Notes under the pieces: generated by a model
What the model saw: the letters and a program-made list of their open reading frames with translations, nothing else
Told to the model about the DNA's origin: nothing
The model's database searches: none
Part shown: piece after piece, positions 8,328 through 17,967 of the stretch
Position numbering within the stretch: the stretch's first letter is position 1
How the letters are laid out: every line of letters begins with the position of its first letter
Translations under genes and position numbers: made by a program
Assembly (NCBI RefSeq): GCF_900176885.1
Contig: NZ_LT839648.1
Span: 1,689,758-1,753,757 of the forward strand
Reading direction: 5' to 3'
DNA length: 64,000 nucleotides
DNA from: Oceanobacillus senegalensis
GTDB lineage: Bacteria; Bacillota; Bacilli; Bacillales; Amphibacillaceae

Positions 8328-9944
8328 ATGGAAAAAACGTTAGGAACTAAGTCGAAATTAGGATTATATCCAAAAGTGAAATTTAATTTAAAACTAAAAA
8401 TGATTACACTTATTAGTCTATTAATCGTAGCCATTCTTGTTATATTTGCATTGTTCCTCAATCAATTCATTTCAAAAACGATTGAAGAGCAAGTAGGAAA
8501 ACGGGCGTTAAATTTAGCGCAAGGGGTTGCGCATATACCAGAAATAAAGGAGGCTTTTGAATTAAGTAATCCGTCATCCGTTATTCAAAGGATTGTTACG
8601 CCGATTCAAGAAAAAACCGGAGCTGAATTTATTGTTATCGGGAATAGAGATGGAATAAGGTATTCCCATCCAATTTCAAGTCGAATTGGTGAAAAAATGG
8701 TAGGAGGAGATAATAAAAGGGCCTTACTCCATGGACAGTCCTATGTTTCGAAAAAAGAAGGTACGCTTGGTTTATCCATACAGGGAAAGGTGCCAATATA
8801 CTCAGCTGGGGAAATCATCGGTGTCGTGTCTGTTGGATTTCTGAATGAAAATATACAGGAAATCATCAACAACCAAAGTAAATCAATCTGGTATACACTT
8901 GTTCTAATTGTCCTGCTAGGAATAATTGGTGCTATTTTTATTTCCTACTATATTAAAAAGTTACTTTTTCATATGGAGCCAGAAGAGATATCTTCCTTGT
9001 ATTTACAGAACGAAGCTATTTTACAATCCACACATGAAGGGATTATAGCCATTGATCATAAAGGAAAAATTACAACATTAAATGTAGCCGCAAAACGGAT
9101 TATTACAAGGGAAGATGGACAGAAGGATTATATTGGTACTTCCATTAAAGAGCTCCTTCCAGCTTTCCATAATTTTAGGGAAAGGTTTCATGGCAGAGAA
9201 ATGATTCTTGGAGACAATATTGTCCTTATCAATCAAACCCCAATGCATAAGGAAGGTAACATAACTGGAGTGGTATTTACCTTTCGCAAAAAAAGCGAGC
9301 TTCAGGAAATGACTGAAGAATTATTACGAATTAAACAATACGCGAACGCACAACGTGCCCAAACACATGAGCATTCAAATAAGCTTCATATTATACTCGG
9401 TTTATTGCTAAATAACAAATTAAGAGAAGCAATTGATTTTATAAAAAAAGAAAATAATTTTCAAAGTAATACATTAAAGATTTTAACAGAAAAAGTATCT
9501 GACCCTTTAATAAATGCGTTATTACAAGGGAAATTCAATCAAGCACAAGAGCTTGGGATATCATTATCTATCCATCTAGATAGTCATCTTGTGTATCAGT
9601 TGAATGAGGCTCAGAGAGATGCCCTCTTAACTGCGTTGGGAAATGTGATTGAAAACGCCTTCGATGAAATTAAAAAATATAAAAACAGAAAAAAAGCTGT
9701 TTCTATTTTCTTTTCAGATATCGGTGATGATATTATTTTCGAAATAGAAGATTCCGGTAATGGCATCAAAGCACAGAATGAGATAAATATATTTGAACAA
9801 GGATTTTCCACAAAAAACGGGGCACACCAGGGTACAGGTTTGGCATTGTCTAGGAAAGTACTACATGATATTGGTGGAGAAATCTTTTCAGAAGAAGGAG
9901 ATTTAGGAGGCGCTTGTTTCATCATAAGTGTTCCAAAGGACTAG
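8328..9944 (+). CDS. CitA/DcuS-family sensor histidine kinase
   Basis: Membrane sensor kinase of 538 residues. Order: membrane segment about 26-48 (LISLLIVAILVIFALFL), extracytoplasmic Cache/PAS sensor domain about 50-180, second membrane segment about 190-215, cytoplasmic PAS about 230-330, then a SPOB-type dimerisation helix with the phosphorylated His in HEHSNKLHIILG, and an HATPase domain (N box NVIENAFDE, G box DSGNGI, GTGLAL). This class senses citrate, malate or other C4/C6 carboxylates. The start ATG at 8328 has GAGGAG nine bases upstream and lies after the promoter. The downstream response regulator and citrate transporter make citrate the likely signal. Confidence 0.88.
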   Translation: MEKTLGTKSKLGLYPKVKFNLKLKMITLISLLIVAILVIFALFLNQFISKTIEEQVGKRALNLAQGVAHIPEIKEAFELSNPSSVIQRIVTPIQEKTGAEFIVIGNRDGIRYSHPISSRIGEKMVGGDNKRALLHGQSYVSKKEGTLGLSIQGKVPIYSAGEIIGVVSVGFLNENIQEIINNQSKSIWYTLVLIVLLGIIGAIFISYYIKKLLFHMEPEEISSLYLQNEAILQSTHEGIIAIDHKGKITTLNVAAKRIITREDGQKDYIGTSIKELLPAFHNFRERFHGREMILGDNIVLINQTPMHKEGNITGVVFTFRKKSELQEMTEELLRIKQYANAQRAQTHEHSNKLHIILGLLLNNKLREAIDFIKKENNFQSNTLKILTEKVSDPLINALLQGKFNQAQELGISLSIHLDSHLVYQLNEAQRDALLTALGNVIENAFDEIKKYKNRKKAVSIFFSDIGDDIIFEIEDSGNGIKAQNEINIFEQGFSTKNGAHQGTGLALSRKVLHDIGGEIFSEEGDLGGACFIISVPKD

Positions 9945-9955
9945 AGGTGATAAAA

Positions 9956-10684
9956 ATGAATAATGATTTTTCTGTACTCATCATAGAAGATGATTTTAGG
10001 GTTGCGGATGTTAATCGACAATATGTTGAAGATGTTAAAGGTTTTACTGTACAAAAAGTCGTTAATAGCGGAAAAGAAGCATTAACATATCTCGAAGAAA
10101 TGAAATATACCCCCGATTTAATTTTATTAGATATTTACATACCAGATGTAGAAGGTTTAGATCTCTTTTGGCAAATCCGTAATGCTTATCATGAGGTTGA
10201 TATTATCATTGTCACAGCTGCGAAAGAAGTAACGACGATACAAGGAGCGCTTCGTGGAGGTATATTTGATTTTATTGTCAAACCATTCGATAATGTACGT
10301 TTTGAGCAAACATTGAAAAGGTATAAGGATTTCCGATTCCATTTAGATACGAACATAGAATTAAATCAGAAAGAGATTGATTCTCTTAAGGACTTTAAGA
10401 AAATCCCAAGTTCAAGTTCTCATTCTAATAAAAACACAAATCACCCAAAAGGGATAGATTCTATTACGTTAAATAAGATTACTCGTTTATTTGAAGAGAA
10501 GAAAATGGAAGGAACCACTGCAGCAGAACTAAGCAAACAAATTGGAACTAGTCGCTCAACAGCACGGCGTTATTTAGAATATTTGGTGTCGATTAAAAAA
10601 ATTGAAACAAAATTAATATATGGAACTGTTGGAAGACCAGAACGTAAATACATTCTTCGTGAAACTTATGAACAAAATGAATAA
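9956..10684 (+). CDS. CitB/DcuR-family response regulator
   Basis: 242 residues: receiver domain about 1-125 with acidic pair EDD, phosphorylated Asp in LLDIYIPD and Lys in IVKPF; linker rich in Ser/Asn about 140-165; C-terminal winged helix-turn-helix about 170-235 (AAELSKQIGTSRSTARRYLEYL). It is the partner of the preceding sensor kinase, whose stop lies 11 bases upstream. ATG at 9956 follows the ribosome site AGAGGTGAT. By analogy with CitST of B. subtilis it should activate the following citrate transporter gene. Confidence 0.88.
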   Translation: MNNDFSVLIIEDDFRVADVNRQYVEDVKGFTVQKVVNSGKEALTYLEEMKYTPDLILLDIYIPDVEGLDLFWQIRNAYHEVDIIIVTAAKEVTTIQGALRGGIFDFIVKPFDNVRFEQTLKRYKDFRFHLDTNIELNQKEIDSLKDFKKIPSSSSHSNKNTNHPKGIDSITLNKITRLFEEKKMEGTTAAELSKQIGTSRSTARRYLEYLVSIKKIETKLIYGTVGRPERKYILRETYEQNE

Positions 10685-10691
10685 TATACTG

Positions 10692-10713
10692 ATTATTATA
10701 CTTATGTAATAAT
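10692..10713. promoter_or_regulatory. Inverted repeat after the response regulator gene
   Basis: Perfect ATTATTA-N8-TAATAAT just past the response regulator stop. There is no T run after it, so it may be a weak terminator or a binding site at the upstream end of the transporter promoter region. Confidence 0.3.
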
Positions 10714-10751
10714 TATTCCCCCCTTCCTATCTTCATGTTACTATCTCAGTA

Positions 10752-10767
10752 ATCTAAAAATTTAGAT
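10752..10767. promoter_or_regulatory. Candidate binding site for the response regulator upstream of the citrate transporter
   Basis: Perfect palindrome ATCTAAA-AA-TTTAGAT about 95 bases before the transporter start, in a 176-base gap. Position fits an activator site; which protein binds is not shown by the sequence. Confidence 0.35.
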
Positions 10768-10860
10768 ATGTATTTCTACTCTACTAGAATGTGATACAAC
10801 AAATAAATCAAATGCTAGTTGGTAGATAAAAACTTTAATTAATTAGGAAGGGGACAAAAT

Positions 10861-12201
10861 ATGAGTCTAAGTTTAATTGGTTTTATTATTATTTTCATTA
10901 TCGTAGCATTGCTTATTAGTGGAAAGGTAACGCCGATAGTTGCAATGGTTTTACCCCCGATAATTGGTGCGCTATTAGCAGGATTTACGTTTTCAGAAAT
11001 TGGTAGTTTTTTTGAACAAGGTGTTGGATCGGTCATTTCCGTAGCCGTTATGTTTATTTTTGCAATCCTCTTCTTTGGGATTTTGCAAGATACCGGTCTA
11101 TTTGATCCTATGATCAACAAAATGGTAGCCCTTACAAAAGGGAATGTCATCACTGTTAGTGTCGTTACAGTTCTAATTGCAATAGTTGCTCAATTGGATG
11201 GGTCAGGTGCTTCTACATTTTTAATAACAATACCAGCACTACTACCAGTATATAATCGATTGAAAATGAATCCGTATTTGCTCCTTTTATTAATAGCTGG
11301 AAGTGCGAGTATTATGAATATGCTCCCATGGGCTGGCCCCTTAGGACGAACCGCTTCCGTTCTGGAAATGGATGTAACAGAATTATGGCAACCTCTTATT
11401 CCAATTCAACTGATAGGTATTGTCATTATGCTATTACTAGCCGTTTTCCTAGGAATGCGGGAAAAGCGTCGGATCATTAAAAAGTATGGTTCTTTAGAAA
11501 TCGCTGCAACAACCGAATATGCATTAACGGAGAACGTCACCAATGATACTATAGAGCCAGCTAAGGATGAAATTAGTTTAAATCGTCCAAAATTACTATG
11601 GGTAAATGCTATTATTGCTATAGCAGTGATTGGTGTTCTTGTTTCCGGCATCATTCCCTCAGGTTTAGCTTTTATAATTGGTGTTAGTATTTTGCTACCA
11701 ATCAATTATCCGAGTGTTAAGGCACAGATGGCAAGAATTCGAGCTCACGCACCTAATGCATTAACCATGGCATCGATTATTATAGCTGCAGGCCTGTTTC
11801 TAGGCATCCTTAATGGATCAGGAATGTTGATAGCAATTTCCAATGATATAGTAGGTATCCTTCCAACAATGATTGCTCCTTATTTACATTTAATTGTGGG
11901 AATTTTAGGAGTACCATTTGATTTATTATTAAGTACAGATGCTTACTATTTTGCGTTATTTCCTATCGTAGAACAAATAGCAACGGGATTTGGTATCGAT
12001 TCTCTATCAACAGCTTATTCCATGATCATAGGAAATATTGTAGGTACATTTATCAGTCCTTTAGCGCCAGCAGTATGGCTAGCCTTAGGTTTATCAAATT
12101 TAGAAATGGGTCGCCACTTGCGCTATTCCCTATTTTGGATGTGGGGAATAAGTCTAGTTTTACTAGCCATCGCTGTATTTATTGGAATTATCCAAATTTA
12201 G
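10861..12201 (+). CDS. citM: CitMHS-family citrate/Mg2+ (or Ca2+) symporter
   Basis: Integral membrane transporter of 446 residues with about 11-12 hydrophobic segments (first MSLSLIGFIIIFIIVALL). Family marks are AQLDGSGASTFLITIPALLP around residue 120, MLPWAGPLGRTASVLEMD around 155-170, and SPLAPAVWLALGL near the C-terminus, as in CitM/CitH of B. subtilis, which import divalent metal-citrate complexes with protons. The two-component genes just upstream support citrate. The metal preference cannot be read from sequence. Ribosome site AGGAAGGGG precedes the ATG; a large hairpin terminator follows. Confidence 0.87.
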   Translation: MSLSLIGFIIIFIIVALLISGKVTPIVAMVLPPIIGALLAGFTFSEIGSFFEQGVGSVISVAVMFIFAILFFGILQDTGLFDPMINKMVALTKGNVITVSVVTVLIAIVAQLDGSGASTFLITIPALLPVYNRLKMNPYLLLLLIAGSASIMNMLPWAGPLGRTASVLEMDVTELWQPLIPIQLIGIVIMLLLAVFLGMREKRRIIKKYGSLEIAATTEYALTENVTNDTIEPAKDEISLNRPKLLWVNAIIAIAVIGVLVSGIIPSGLAFIIGVSILLPINYPSVKAQMARIRAHAPNALTMASIIIAAGLFLGILNGSGMLIAISNDIVGILPTMIAPYLHLIVGILGVPFDLLLSTDAYYFALFPIVEQIATGFGIDSLSTAYSMIIGNIVGTFISPLAPAVWLALGLSNLEMGRHLRYSLFWMWGISLVLLAIAVFIGIIQI

Positions 12202-12216
12202 TCTATATATTGTAAG

Positions 12217-12290
12217 AAAATAGGTATCAGTCCACCACCGCTTTATCACTGCAGTGGTGGGCTGAGAGCCTATACTTATTTTGTTTTTAT
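12217..12290 (+). terminator. Terminator after the citrate transporter
   Basis: Long stem: AATAGGT at the base pairs with GCCTATA-side sequence, the upper part pairs CCACCACCGC with GCAGTGGTGG, and the hairpin ends in TTATTTTGTTTTT. Confidence 0.7.
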
Positions 12291-12347
12291 AGCTTCTTCA
12301 ACTTGTTCTATTACATTATTCAACCACTAAATAGGGAGGTTGACCGA

Positions 12348-12580
12348 TTGCAGGAAAGTAAATTTCAGCCCTAAAGTTATCCTTTTCTTGATCAGGTATC
12401 TACCTTTATAAGAGATCATTACAATACTTTAATATAAGAAGTAAAGATTCGCATATGAATTTACCCAAGGCTGTTCCAGAAGAATTGGTATCCTGGTGAA
12501 AAGTTAAAGTTCCTTATAAAATTCATCCATATCATTCTCCCCTTTCCCCTCAATATAGGAGGTTAAGCCAAAGACAACTT
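12348..12580 (+). pseudogene. Possible decayed small gene
   Basis: Inside the 470-base gap between the citrate transporter and ptsI. A TTG behind GGGAGG opens LQESKFQP, then a stop, then the same frame reads SYPFLDQVSTFIRDHYNTLI, then another stop. A second frame takes over with SKDSHMNLPKAVPEELVSW, a stop, and KVKVPYKIHPYHSPL. The run of protein-like segments that dovetail in order suggests one gene of about 75 codons broken by stops and a frameshift. I do not recognise the family. Confidence 0.3.
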
Positions 12581-12616
12581 TCATAGGATACAGAACTCCC
12601 CTATCCCGAATATACA

Positions 12617-12665
12617 AAACAGGAACGTTCTTTCTTTTCACGCAAGAAAGAAAATGTCCCTGTTC
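12617..12665 (-). terminator. Terminator of the pts operon
   Basis: Stem AACAGG..TTCTTTCTT / AAGAAAGAA..CCTGTT with a seven-base loop, followed on the minus strand by TTTTG. It lies just downstream of the ptsI stop. Confidence 0.75.
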
Positions 12666-12672
12666 ATTAACA

Positions 12673-14391
12673 TTAAATATTGATTTTTTCTTTAATAAAC
12701 GCTACAACTTCTTCGACGGTACCCATTGCTAATAATTGATTCTTATAAGCATGAAGTTCCTTCTTAGAAAGATTTCTAATCTGTGTCCTTGCTGGTAGGA
12801 TGGAAGTTGCACTCATACTGAATTCATCTAATCCTAGACCAAGTAAAATAGGGATAGCAATCGGATTTCCTGCCATCTCTCCACACATTCCTACCCATTT
12901 TCCTTCTCCATGCGCAGCTTCAATTACCTGATTAACTAGGGAGAGAATTGCAGGATGGTATGGTTGATAAAGATAAGAAACCTTTTCATTCATACGATCC
13001 GCGGCCATTGTATACTGAATTAAATCATTTGTTCCAATGCTAAAAAAATCTACTTCCTTAGCAAATTGTTTTGCGGCTACAGCAGTTGATGGTATTTCAA
13101 CCATCATCCCAATTTCAATATCCTCTGAAACTGGGATGTCATCTGCTTTTAACAATTCTTTTTCATCTAACAAGATTGCTTTCGCTTGGCGAAATTCTTC
13201 TAATGTTGCAATCATCGGAAACATGATTTTCAAATTCCCATATACACTAGCACGTAGTAATGCTCGTAATTGTGGACGGAATACGTCTTCATTTTCTAAA
13301 CAGAATCGAATTGCACGAAAACCTAGAAATGGATTTAATTCTTCAGGTAAATCCAAATAGCTTAACTCTTTATCTCCGCCAATATCTAACGTACGAACAA
13401 CTACCGGCTTGTCTTCCATTCCTTCGAGCACCTTTTTATACGCTTCAAACTGCTCATCTTCTGAAGGGAGGTCACTTTTACCCATATATAGAAATTCAGT
13501 ACGGTATAATCCTACACCTTCTGCACCATTTTCTGACACGGAATCAATATCTTCAGGTGTACCAATATTTGCAGCAAGTTCTACATGGTAATCATCAGAA
13601 GAAACGGTAGGCTCATGAATTAGCTTAGCCCATTCTACCTTTTGAGCTTCATAGGCAGCTTTTTTCTCTTCATATTGTTGAACCATTTCTTCTGTTGGGT
13701 CGATGATCACATCTCCCTCGATTCCATCTATAATGATTATTGATCCGTGTTCCACTTTAGTTGTTACTGTTCTCGTTCCAACCACTGCAGGAATTTCCAA
13801 TGATCTTGCCATAATTGCTGAATGAGACGTACGTCCACCGATATCTGTCGCAAAACCTTTTACATATTTTTTATTTAATTGCGCCGTATCTGACGGTGTC
13901 AAATCCTCAGCAATAACAATGGCTTCTTCCGTAATCATACTTGGGGAAACAATTGTAACACCTAAAAGGTGACTTAGAATACGTTTGGTTACATCTCTTA
14001 TATCGGCAGCACGTTCTTTCATATACGCATTATCCATCGTTTCAAACATGCTAACGAACATCGTTGATACTTCCTTGAGAGCAAATTCCGCATTTACTTT
14101 TTCACCTTTAATCTTATCCTTGATGGAATTGACTAATTCTGGATCATTTAAAATCAGAAGATGGGCAGCAAAAATAGCTGCCTTATCTCCACCAAGTTCT
14201 TTTTCGGCGTGAACTTTTATTTTCTCGAGCTCTGATGCTGACTGCTCAATCGCTCCATCCAAACGTAGAATTTCTTCATCTACCATTTCTATCGAGTTCT
14301 TATCCACGTTTAATTCCGGTTCTTTTAATCGATATGCCCTTGAAATGACAATACCTGCTGAAGCACCAATACCTTTTAAAAATTGTGTCAT
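12673..14391 (-). CDS. ptsI: PTS enzyme I (phosphoenolpyruvate-protein phosphotransferase)
   Basis: Cytosolic first enzyme of the sugar phosphotransferase system (572 residues): takes phosphate from phosphoenolpyruvate and passes it to HPr. Seen: active-site His in [21 protein letters not shown] (about residue 190), [13 protein letters not shown], the PEP-binding region [17 protein letters not shown] and the catalytic Cys in GMCGEMAGN. Its ATG overlaps the ptsH stop by four bases. Length matches B. subtilis PtsI (570). Confidence 0.97.
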   Translation of the reverse strand: MTQFLKGIGASAGIVISRAYRLKEPELNVDKNSIEMVDEEILRLDGAIEQSASELEKIKVHAEKELGGDKAAIFAAHLLILNDPELVNSIKDKIKGEKVNAEFALKEVSTMFVSMFETMDNAYMKERAADIRDVTKRILSHLLGVTIVSPSMITEEAIVIAEDLTPSDTAQLNKKYVKGFATDIGGRTSHSAIMARSLEIPAVVGTRTVTTKVEHGSIIIIDGIEGDVIIDPTEEMVQQYEEKKAAYEAQKVEWAKLIHEPTVSSDDYHVELAANIGTPEDIDSVSENGAEGVGLYRTEFLYMGKSDLPSEDEQFEAYKKVLEGMEDKPVVVRTLDIGGDKELSYLDLPEELNPFLGFRAIRFCLENEDVFRPQLRALLRASVYGNLKIMFPMIATLEEFRQAKAILLDEKELLKADDIPVSEDIEIGMMVEIPSTAVAAKQFAKEVDFFSIGTNDLIQYTMAADRMNEKVSYLYQPYHPAILSLVNQVIEAAHGEGKWVGMCGEMAGNPIAIPILLGLGLDEFSMSATSILPARTQIRNLSKKELHAYKNQLLAMGTVEEVVAFIKEKINI

Positions 14392-14654
14392 TCCGCTAAC
14401 CCCTGCTCTTTTAATGTTTGAGTAATTTTTTCCATTGTCTCCTTTTCATCTGATCCAGAGACAATGACCTTTACTTTTGCTCCTTGTGTCATTCCAAGAG
14501 ACATAACACCCATAATGGATTTTAGATTAACTTTCTTCTCGTTGTACTCCAGATTAACCTCTGATGATACATTTGTTACAGACTGTACTAGTGTCGTTGC
14601 TGGTCGTGCATGAATTCCTGCTTTATCTATAATTTTAAATTCTTTTTCTAACAT
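14388..14654 (-). CDS. ptsH: HPr, phosphocarrier protein
   Basis: 88 residues. Catalytic His15 lies in KAGIHARPA and the regulatory Ser46 in [12 protein letters not shown], the target of HPr kinase in Firmicutes. HPr therefore serves both phosphotransfer to EIIA domains and, when Ser46 is phosphorylated, co-repression with CcpA. Ribosome site AAGGAGAGG is eight bases upstream. Gene order ptsG-ptsH-ptsI is as in B. subtilis. Confidence 0.97.
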   Translation of the reverse strand: MLEKEFKIIDKAGIHARPATTLVQSVTNVSSEVNLEYNEKKVNLKSIMGVMSLGMTQGAKVKVIVSGSDEKETMEKITQTLKEQGLAE

Positions 14655-14731
14655 TTTTTAACCTCTCCTTAGTGGATGATTTATGTGAAAATAATTTGCC
14701 AGTATCTCTTCCTTAAAGTTGTTTCTTTTCT

Positions 14732-16750
14732 TTACATGATGATATCTCCCATATCAACTTGTCCTTTTTTCTTAAGTGATAGTGGTTGTCCACCTGTTAA
14801 ATTAGTAAAAACAATTGGAGTTATCGTTGATTTAGCGTTTTGCTCAATAAATGCTAAATCTGCTTTTAATAAAGGTTGGCCAGCCTTTATTGTATCGCCT
14901 TCATTAATAAGCATTTCAAACCCTTCCCCTTGTAAATTTACGGTGTCTAGTCCAACATGAATAAGAATTTCTTTTCCACCTTCTGATTGAATTCCAATAG
15001 CATGTTTCGTTGGAAAGACCGTCATGATTTTTCCATCTACAGGAGCTACCACTATTCCGTCAGATGGTTGAATAGCAAATCCATCTCCCATCATTTTACC
15101 GGCAAATACCTCGTCTGGTACGTCGGTAATGGAAATAATTTCTCCTTTCATTGGTGAAAGAATGCTATCATTAACTTTTATTGAAACTTGATTAGCTTCT
15201 TTTACTCCTTCTTGATCAGGAGCGTCTACAGGTCTAGGCTTCTTACCTGAAATAATATCCTGCATCTGGCTTTTAATGGTGTCGGAACGAGGTCCAAATA
15301 TCGCTTGAATATTATCCCCTACTTCAAGGACACCAGCAGCACCTAGTTCCTTTAATCCATCTTTATCCACGTTTCCAATATCGTTTACAGAAACACGAAG
15401 TCGAGTAATACATGCATCCAAATGCGCAATATTTTCTTGTCCACCCATTGCTTGAAGAACGTTATACGCTAGATTTCCGTGATCTTTCGTATTTTCAGAT
15501 CCTTGGTCTGTACTTTCTTCTCGTCCCGGTGTCATCAAGTTAAACTTCTTAATAAAGAATCGGAACAACACGTAATAAATGACAGCAAAAACAAGTCCTG
15601 CTAGGATGACTAACCACCATGGTTCCTGTCCTGGTAATAAACCAAATAAGGCAAAATCAATTGCTCCACCTGAGAATGTATATCCAATATTGACCCCTAA
15701 GAAAGTCATCAAGACAAACGATAATCCATCGAGTACCGCATGCAAGAAGAATAACAATGGTGAAACAAACATAAATGAAAACTCAAGTGGCTCCGTAATC
15801 CCTGTTAAAAATGAGGTTAAGGCACCTGAAGCAAGCAATCCTGCAACTAATTTCTTTCTCTCCGGTCTTGCTGCATGATACATGGCCAATGCCGCTGCTG
15901 GCAGACCAAACATCATGATTGGGTATTCCCCAGTCATAAAGTTACCAGCCGTAATTTCTACCCCATCTCTCAACTGTGCAAAGAAAATCGTCATATCCCC
16001 ACGCACAACCTCGCCAGCTGCTGTTGTATACGATCCAAATTCATACCAAAACGGGGCATGATAAATATGATGTAATCCAAACGGAATAAGCAGACGCTTA
16101 ACAAATCCAAATAAAAATACTGCTAAATATGTTCCTTCTTCAATTAGCCAATAAGAAGCAGTGTTCATCGCATCTTGTACAGTTGGCCAAATAAATAACA
16201 AAACTAGACCAGCAACAAAGGAAACTGCAGCAGTCATAATCGGTACAAATCGTTTTCCTGCGAAGAATCCTAAGAATGACGGCATTTCAATATCATGATA
16301 GCGGTTATAGCAGAACGCTGCGATTAAACCGACTATAATCCCTCCAAACACACCTGTCTGCAGTGTGGAAATACCTAAAACGTTTGCAAAACTAGGATCA
16401 TTTTCAACCATTTCTGTTGTTACCCCCAACCAGGATCCCATCACCTGATTTAATACGAGATAACCAACCAGTGCTGCCAATCCAGCTGCTCCATCACCAG
16501 CTAGACCTATCGCCACTCCAATGGCAAAGATTAATGCCAAATTACTGAATATAATATTACCCGCATCTTCCATTACCATCGCAATTAGCTGAACCCATTC
16601 AGCACTTAAAAATGGAAGATAGTTGAGCATCGTATCCTGCTGGACCGCATTACCCAACCCAAGCAAAAGACCTGCTGCAGGCAACAATGCTACCGGTAAC
16701 ATTAATGCCTTACCAATTTTTTGTAAGACACCAAATATCCGCTTAAACAT
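14732..16750 (-). CDS. ptsG: PTS glucose transporter EIICBA
   Basis: 672-residue glucose permease with all domains fused. EIIC membrane domain about 1-400 (first segment [19 protein letters not shown]; the [11 protein letters not shown] motif of the sugar site near residue 320), EIIB about 425-500 with phosphocysteine in [13 protein letters not shown], and EIIA about 535-672 with phospho-His in [11 protein letters not shown]. It imports and phosphorylates glucose. The start follows GAGGGGG. Expression is expected to need GlcT antitermination at the leader (16793-16896). Confidence 0.95.
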   Translation of the reverse strand: MFKRIFGVLQKIGKALMLPVALLPAAGLLLGLGNAVQQDTMLNYLPFLSAEWVQLIAMVMEDAGNIIFSNLALIFAIGVAIGLAGDGAAGLAALVGYLVLNQVMGSWLGVTTEMVENDPSFANVLGISTLQTGVFGGIIVGLIAAFCYNRYHDIEMPSFLGFFAGKRFVPIMTAAVSFVAGLVLLFIWPTVQDAMNTASYWLIEEGTYLAVFLFGFVKRLLIPFGLHHIYHAPFWYEFGSYTTAAGEVVRGDMTIFFAQLRDGVEITAGNFMTGEYPIMMFGLPAAALAMYHAARPERKKLVAGLLASGALTSFLTGITEPLEFSFMFVSPLLFFLHAVLDGLSFVLMTFLGVNIGYTFSGGAIDFALFGLLPGQEPWWLVILAGLVFAVIYYVLFRFFIKKFNLMTPGREESTDQGSENTKDHGNLAYNVLQAMGGQENIAHLDACITRLRVSVNDIGNVDKDGLKELGAAGVLEVGDNIQAIFGPRSDTIKSQMQDIISGKKPRPVDAPDQEGVKEANQVSIKVNDSILSPMKGEIISITDVPDEVFAGKMMGDGFAIQPSDGIVVAPVDGKIMTVFPTKHAIGIQSEGGKEILIHVGLDTVNLQGEGFEMLINEGDTIKAGQPLLKADLAFIEQNAKSTITPIVFTNLTGGQPLSLKKKGQVDMGDIIM

Positions 16751-16792
16751 CTACATCCCCCTCAATTTATATGCAACAAGCATGAAACAATT

Positions 16793-16877
16793 AAAAAAGG
16801 CATGAGTAGAGAGCATTAAAAAGAATAATTAGGAACATCCTGAATTATCTTCTTAACGTTTTTCTCCACTCATGCCT
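16793..16877 (-). terminator. GlcT-controlled leader terminator of ptsG
   Basis: On the minus strand GGCATGAGTGGAG (16864-16876) pairs with CTCTACTCATGCC (16799-16811), followed by TTTTTT. A long inner near-palindrome lies in the loop. The 5' arm is shared with the antiterminator target, so the two structures exclude each other. Confidence 0.85.
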
Positions 16878-16896
16878 GATCGAATCAGTTACACGT
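16866..16896 (-). promoter_or_regulatory. RAT, RNA antiterminator target for GlcT
   Basis: The minus strand reads ACGTGTAACTGATTCGATCAG then GCATGAG, closely like the known ptsG RAT of Bacillus and Staphylococcus (small CTGATTCGATCAG hairpin flanked by GTGT and GCATGAG). It starts about 8 bases after the glcT stop and overlaps the 5' arm of the leader terminator by about 11 bases. Binding of GlcT here would prevent termination when glucose is present. Confidence 0.85.
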
Positions 16897-16903
16897 AGGT
16901 AAA

Positions 16904-17743
16904 TTATGATTCATATTTATTTGTTAGACGTTGTAAATGCATGGTTAAATAAACCGCTTCCGCATCATATACATCTTTTTTCATTGTTTGCTGCATAATT
17001 TTAATCAATTTCCAGGAAAGATTATAGCATACTGGATATTCTTCTTTCAAGAGATTTCTAATTTTTATTGGTTCCTCCACATATTCATCATTCAACACGC
17101 GTTCAATTGTATAGCGTAAATGTCGAATTAATCGAATATAATTAACACTGTCCTTTGTAATCTCTATTTGCAGCTGATTTTCAATAATCTTGATTAATTG
17201 CGTTATTAAATTGGAATATTTATTAATATCTGAGATGGTTCGATCGGAAATGGCACTGTGAATATGAAGTGCAATAAAACCAATTTCCCCTTTTGGCAAA
17301 TGTATAACTAACGAGTGGTTAATAAAATCAACTACCTCTTCAGCAATCTCATACTCGGCAGGATAAAGCGCTTTCGTTTCCACCAAGAAAGGATTTTTTA
17401 TCTCCATTCCTTTCATCAATCTATTTACCGCAAAAAGAATATGGTCTGTTAATGCAACATGTACTTTTTCATTTAAGATAGAATTTGATTTATTCCGTAT
17501 GATTGCGATGGAATCGATAATGGTTTTTAATAAATTTTCATCAATCTGCGGAAGTAATTTCATATAACTTTGACGTTCCTTTTGACTACGAAGAACAAAT
17601 AATTTTTCAACCATGTTACCAGGAATATATTCGTCTTTTTTACGGTTAAATCCGATTCCTTTTCCTATCAGGATAACCTCTTCGTCTCTATTATCCTCAG
17701 CAATTATCACATTGTTATTTAATACTTTTTTCACACAATACAT
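16904..17743 (-). CDS. glcT: GlcT, BglG/SacY-family transcription antiterminator
   Basis: RNA-binding antiterminator of 279 residues that controls ptsGHI. Domains: N-terminal co-antiterminator RNA-binding domain about 1-60 (VKKVLNNNVIIAEDNRDEEVILIGKGIGFN), PRD1 about 65-170 with conserved His in VALTDHILFAV and LPKGEIGFIALHIHSA, PRD2 about 175-279 with HLRYTIERV and YLTMHLQRL. The PRD histidines are phosphorylation sites that report PTS state. It ends beside the RAT it is expected to bind, and has its own promoter upstream. Confidence 0.95.
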   Translation of the reverse strand: MYCVKKVLNNNVIIAEDNRDEEVILIGKGIGFNRKKDEYIPGNMVEKLFVLRSQKERQSYMKLLPQIDENLLKTIIDSIAIIRNKSNSILNEKVHVALTDHILFAVNRLMKGMEIKNPFLVETKALYPAEYEIAEEVVDFINHSLVIHLPKGEIGFIALHIHSAISDRTISDINKYSNLITQLIKIIENQLQIEITKDSVNYIRLIRHLRYTIERVLNDEYVEEPIKIRNLLKEEYPVCYNLSWKLIKIMQQTMKKDVYDAEAVYLTMHLQRLTNKYES

Positions 17744-17800
17744 AAGTCTGTCCCCTCTTAAAAAGTACCGAGATTCTCAACTACATGAAAACCTAGCAGT

Positions 17801-17829
17801 ATTATATCACTACCATATTGGAAAGTGAA
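17801..17829 (-). promoter_or_regulatory. Promoter of glcT
   Basis: TTCACT (17824-17829), 17-base spacer, perfect TATAAT (17801-17806) on the minus strand, about 60 bases upstream of the glcT start. Confidence 0.6.
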
Positions 17830-17913
17830 AGCTTATAGGTTCAGGGAGAATTTAAATTTCCATAAAAATCTAGTATTCAATAAATTCCACTCTCGTTTTA
17901 TCCTTTTATAGCT

Positions 17914-17958
17914 CAAAAAAATAGACAGGGTTACTAGCTTATAGCTCCCTGTCTATTT
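17914..17958 (-). terminator. Terminator of the DUF4317 gene
   Basis: Stem AATAGACAGGG / CCCTGTCTATT (17920-17930 and 17947-17957) followed on the minus strand by TTTTTT. Confidence 0.8.
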
Positions 17959-17967
17959 ATACATGAG

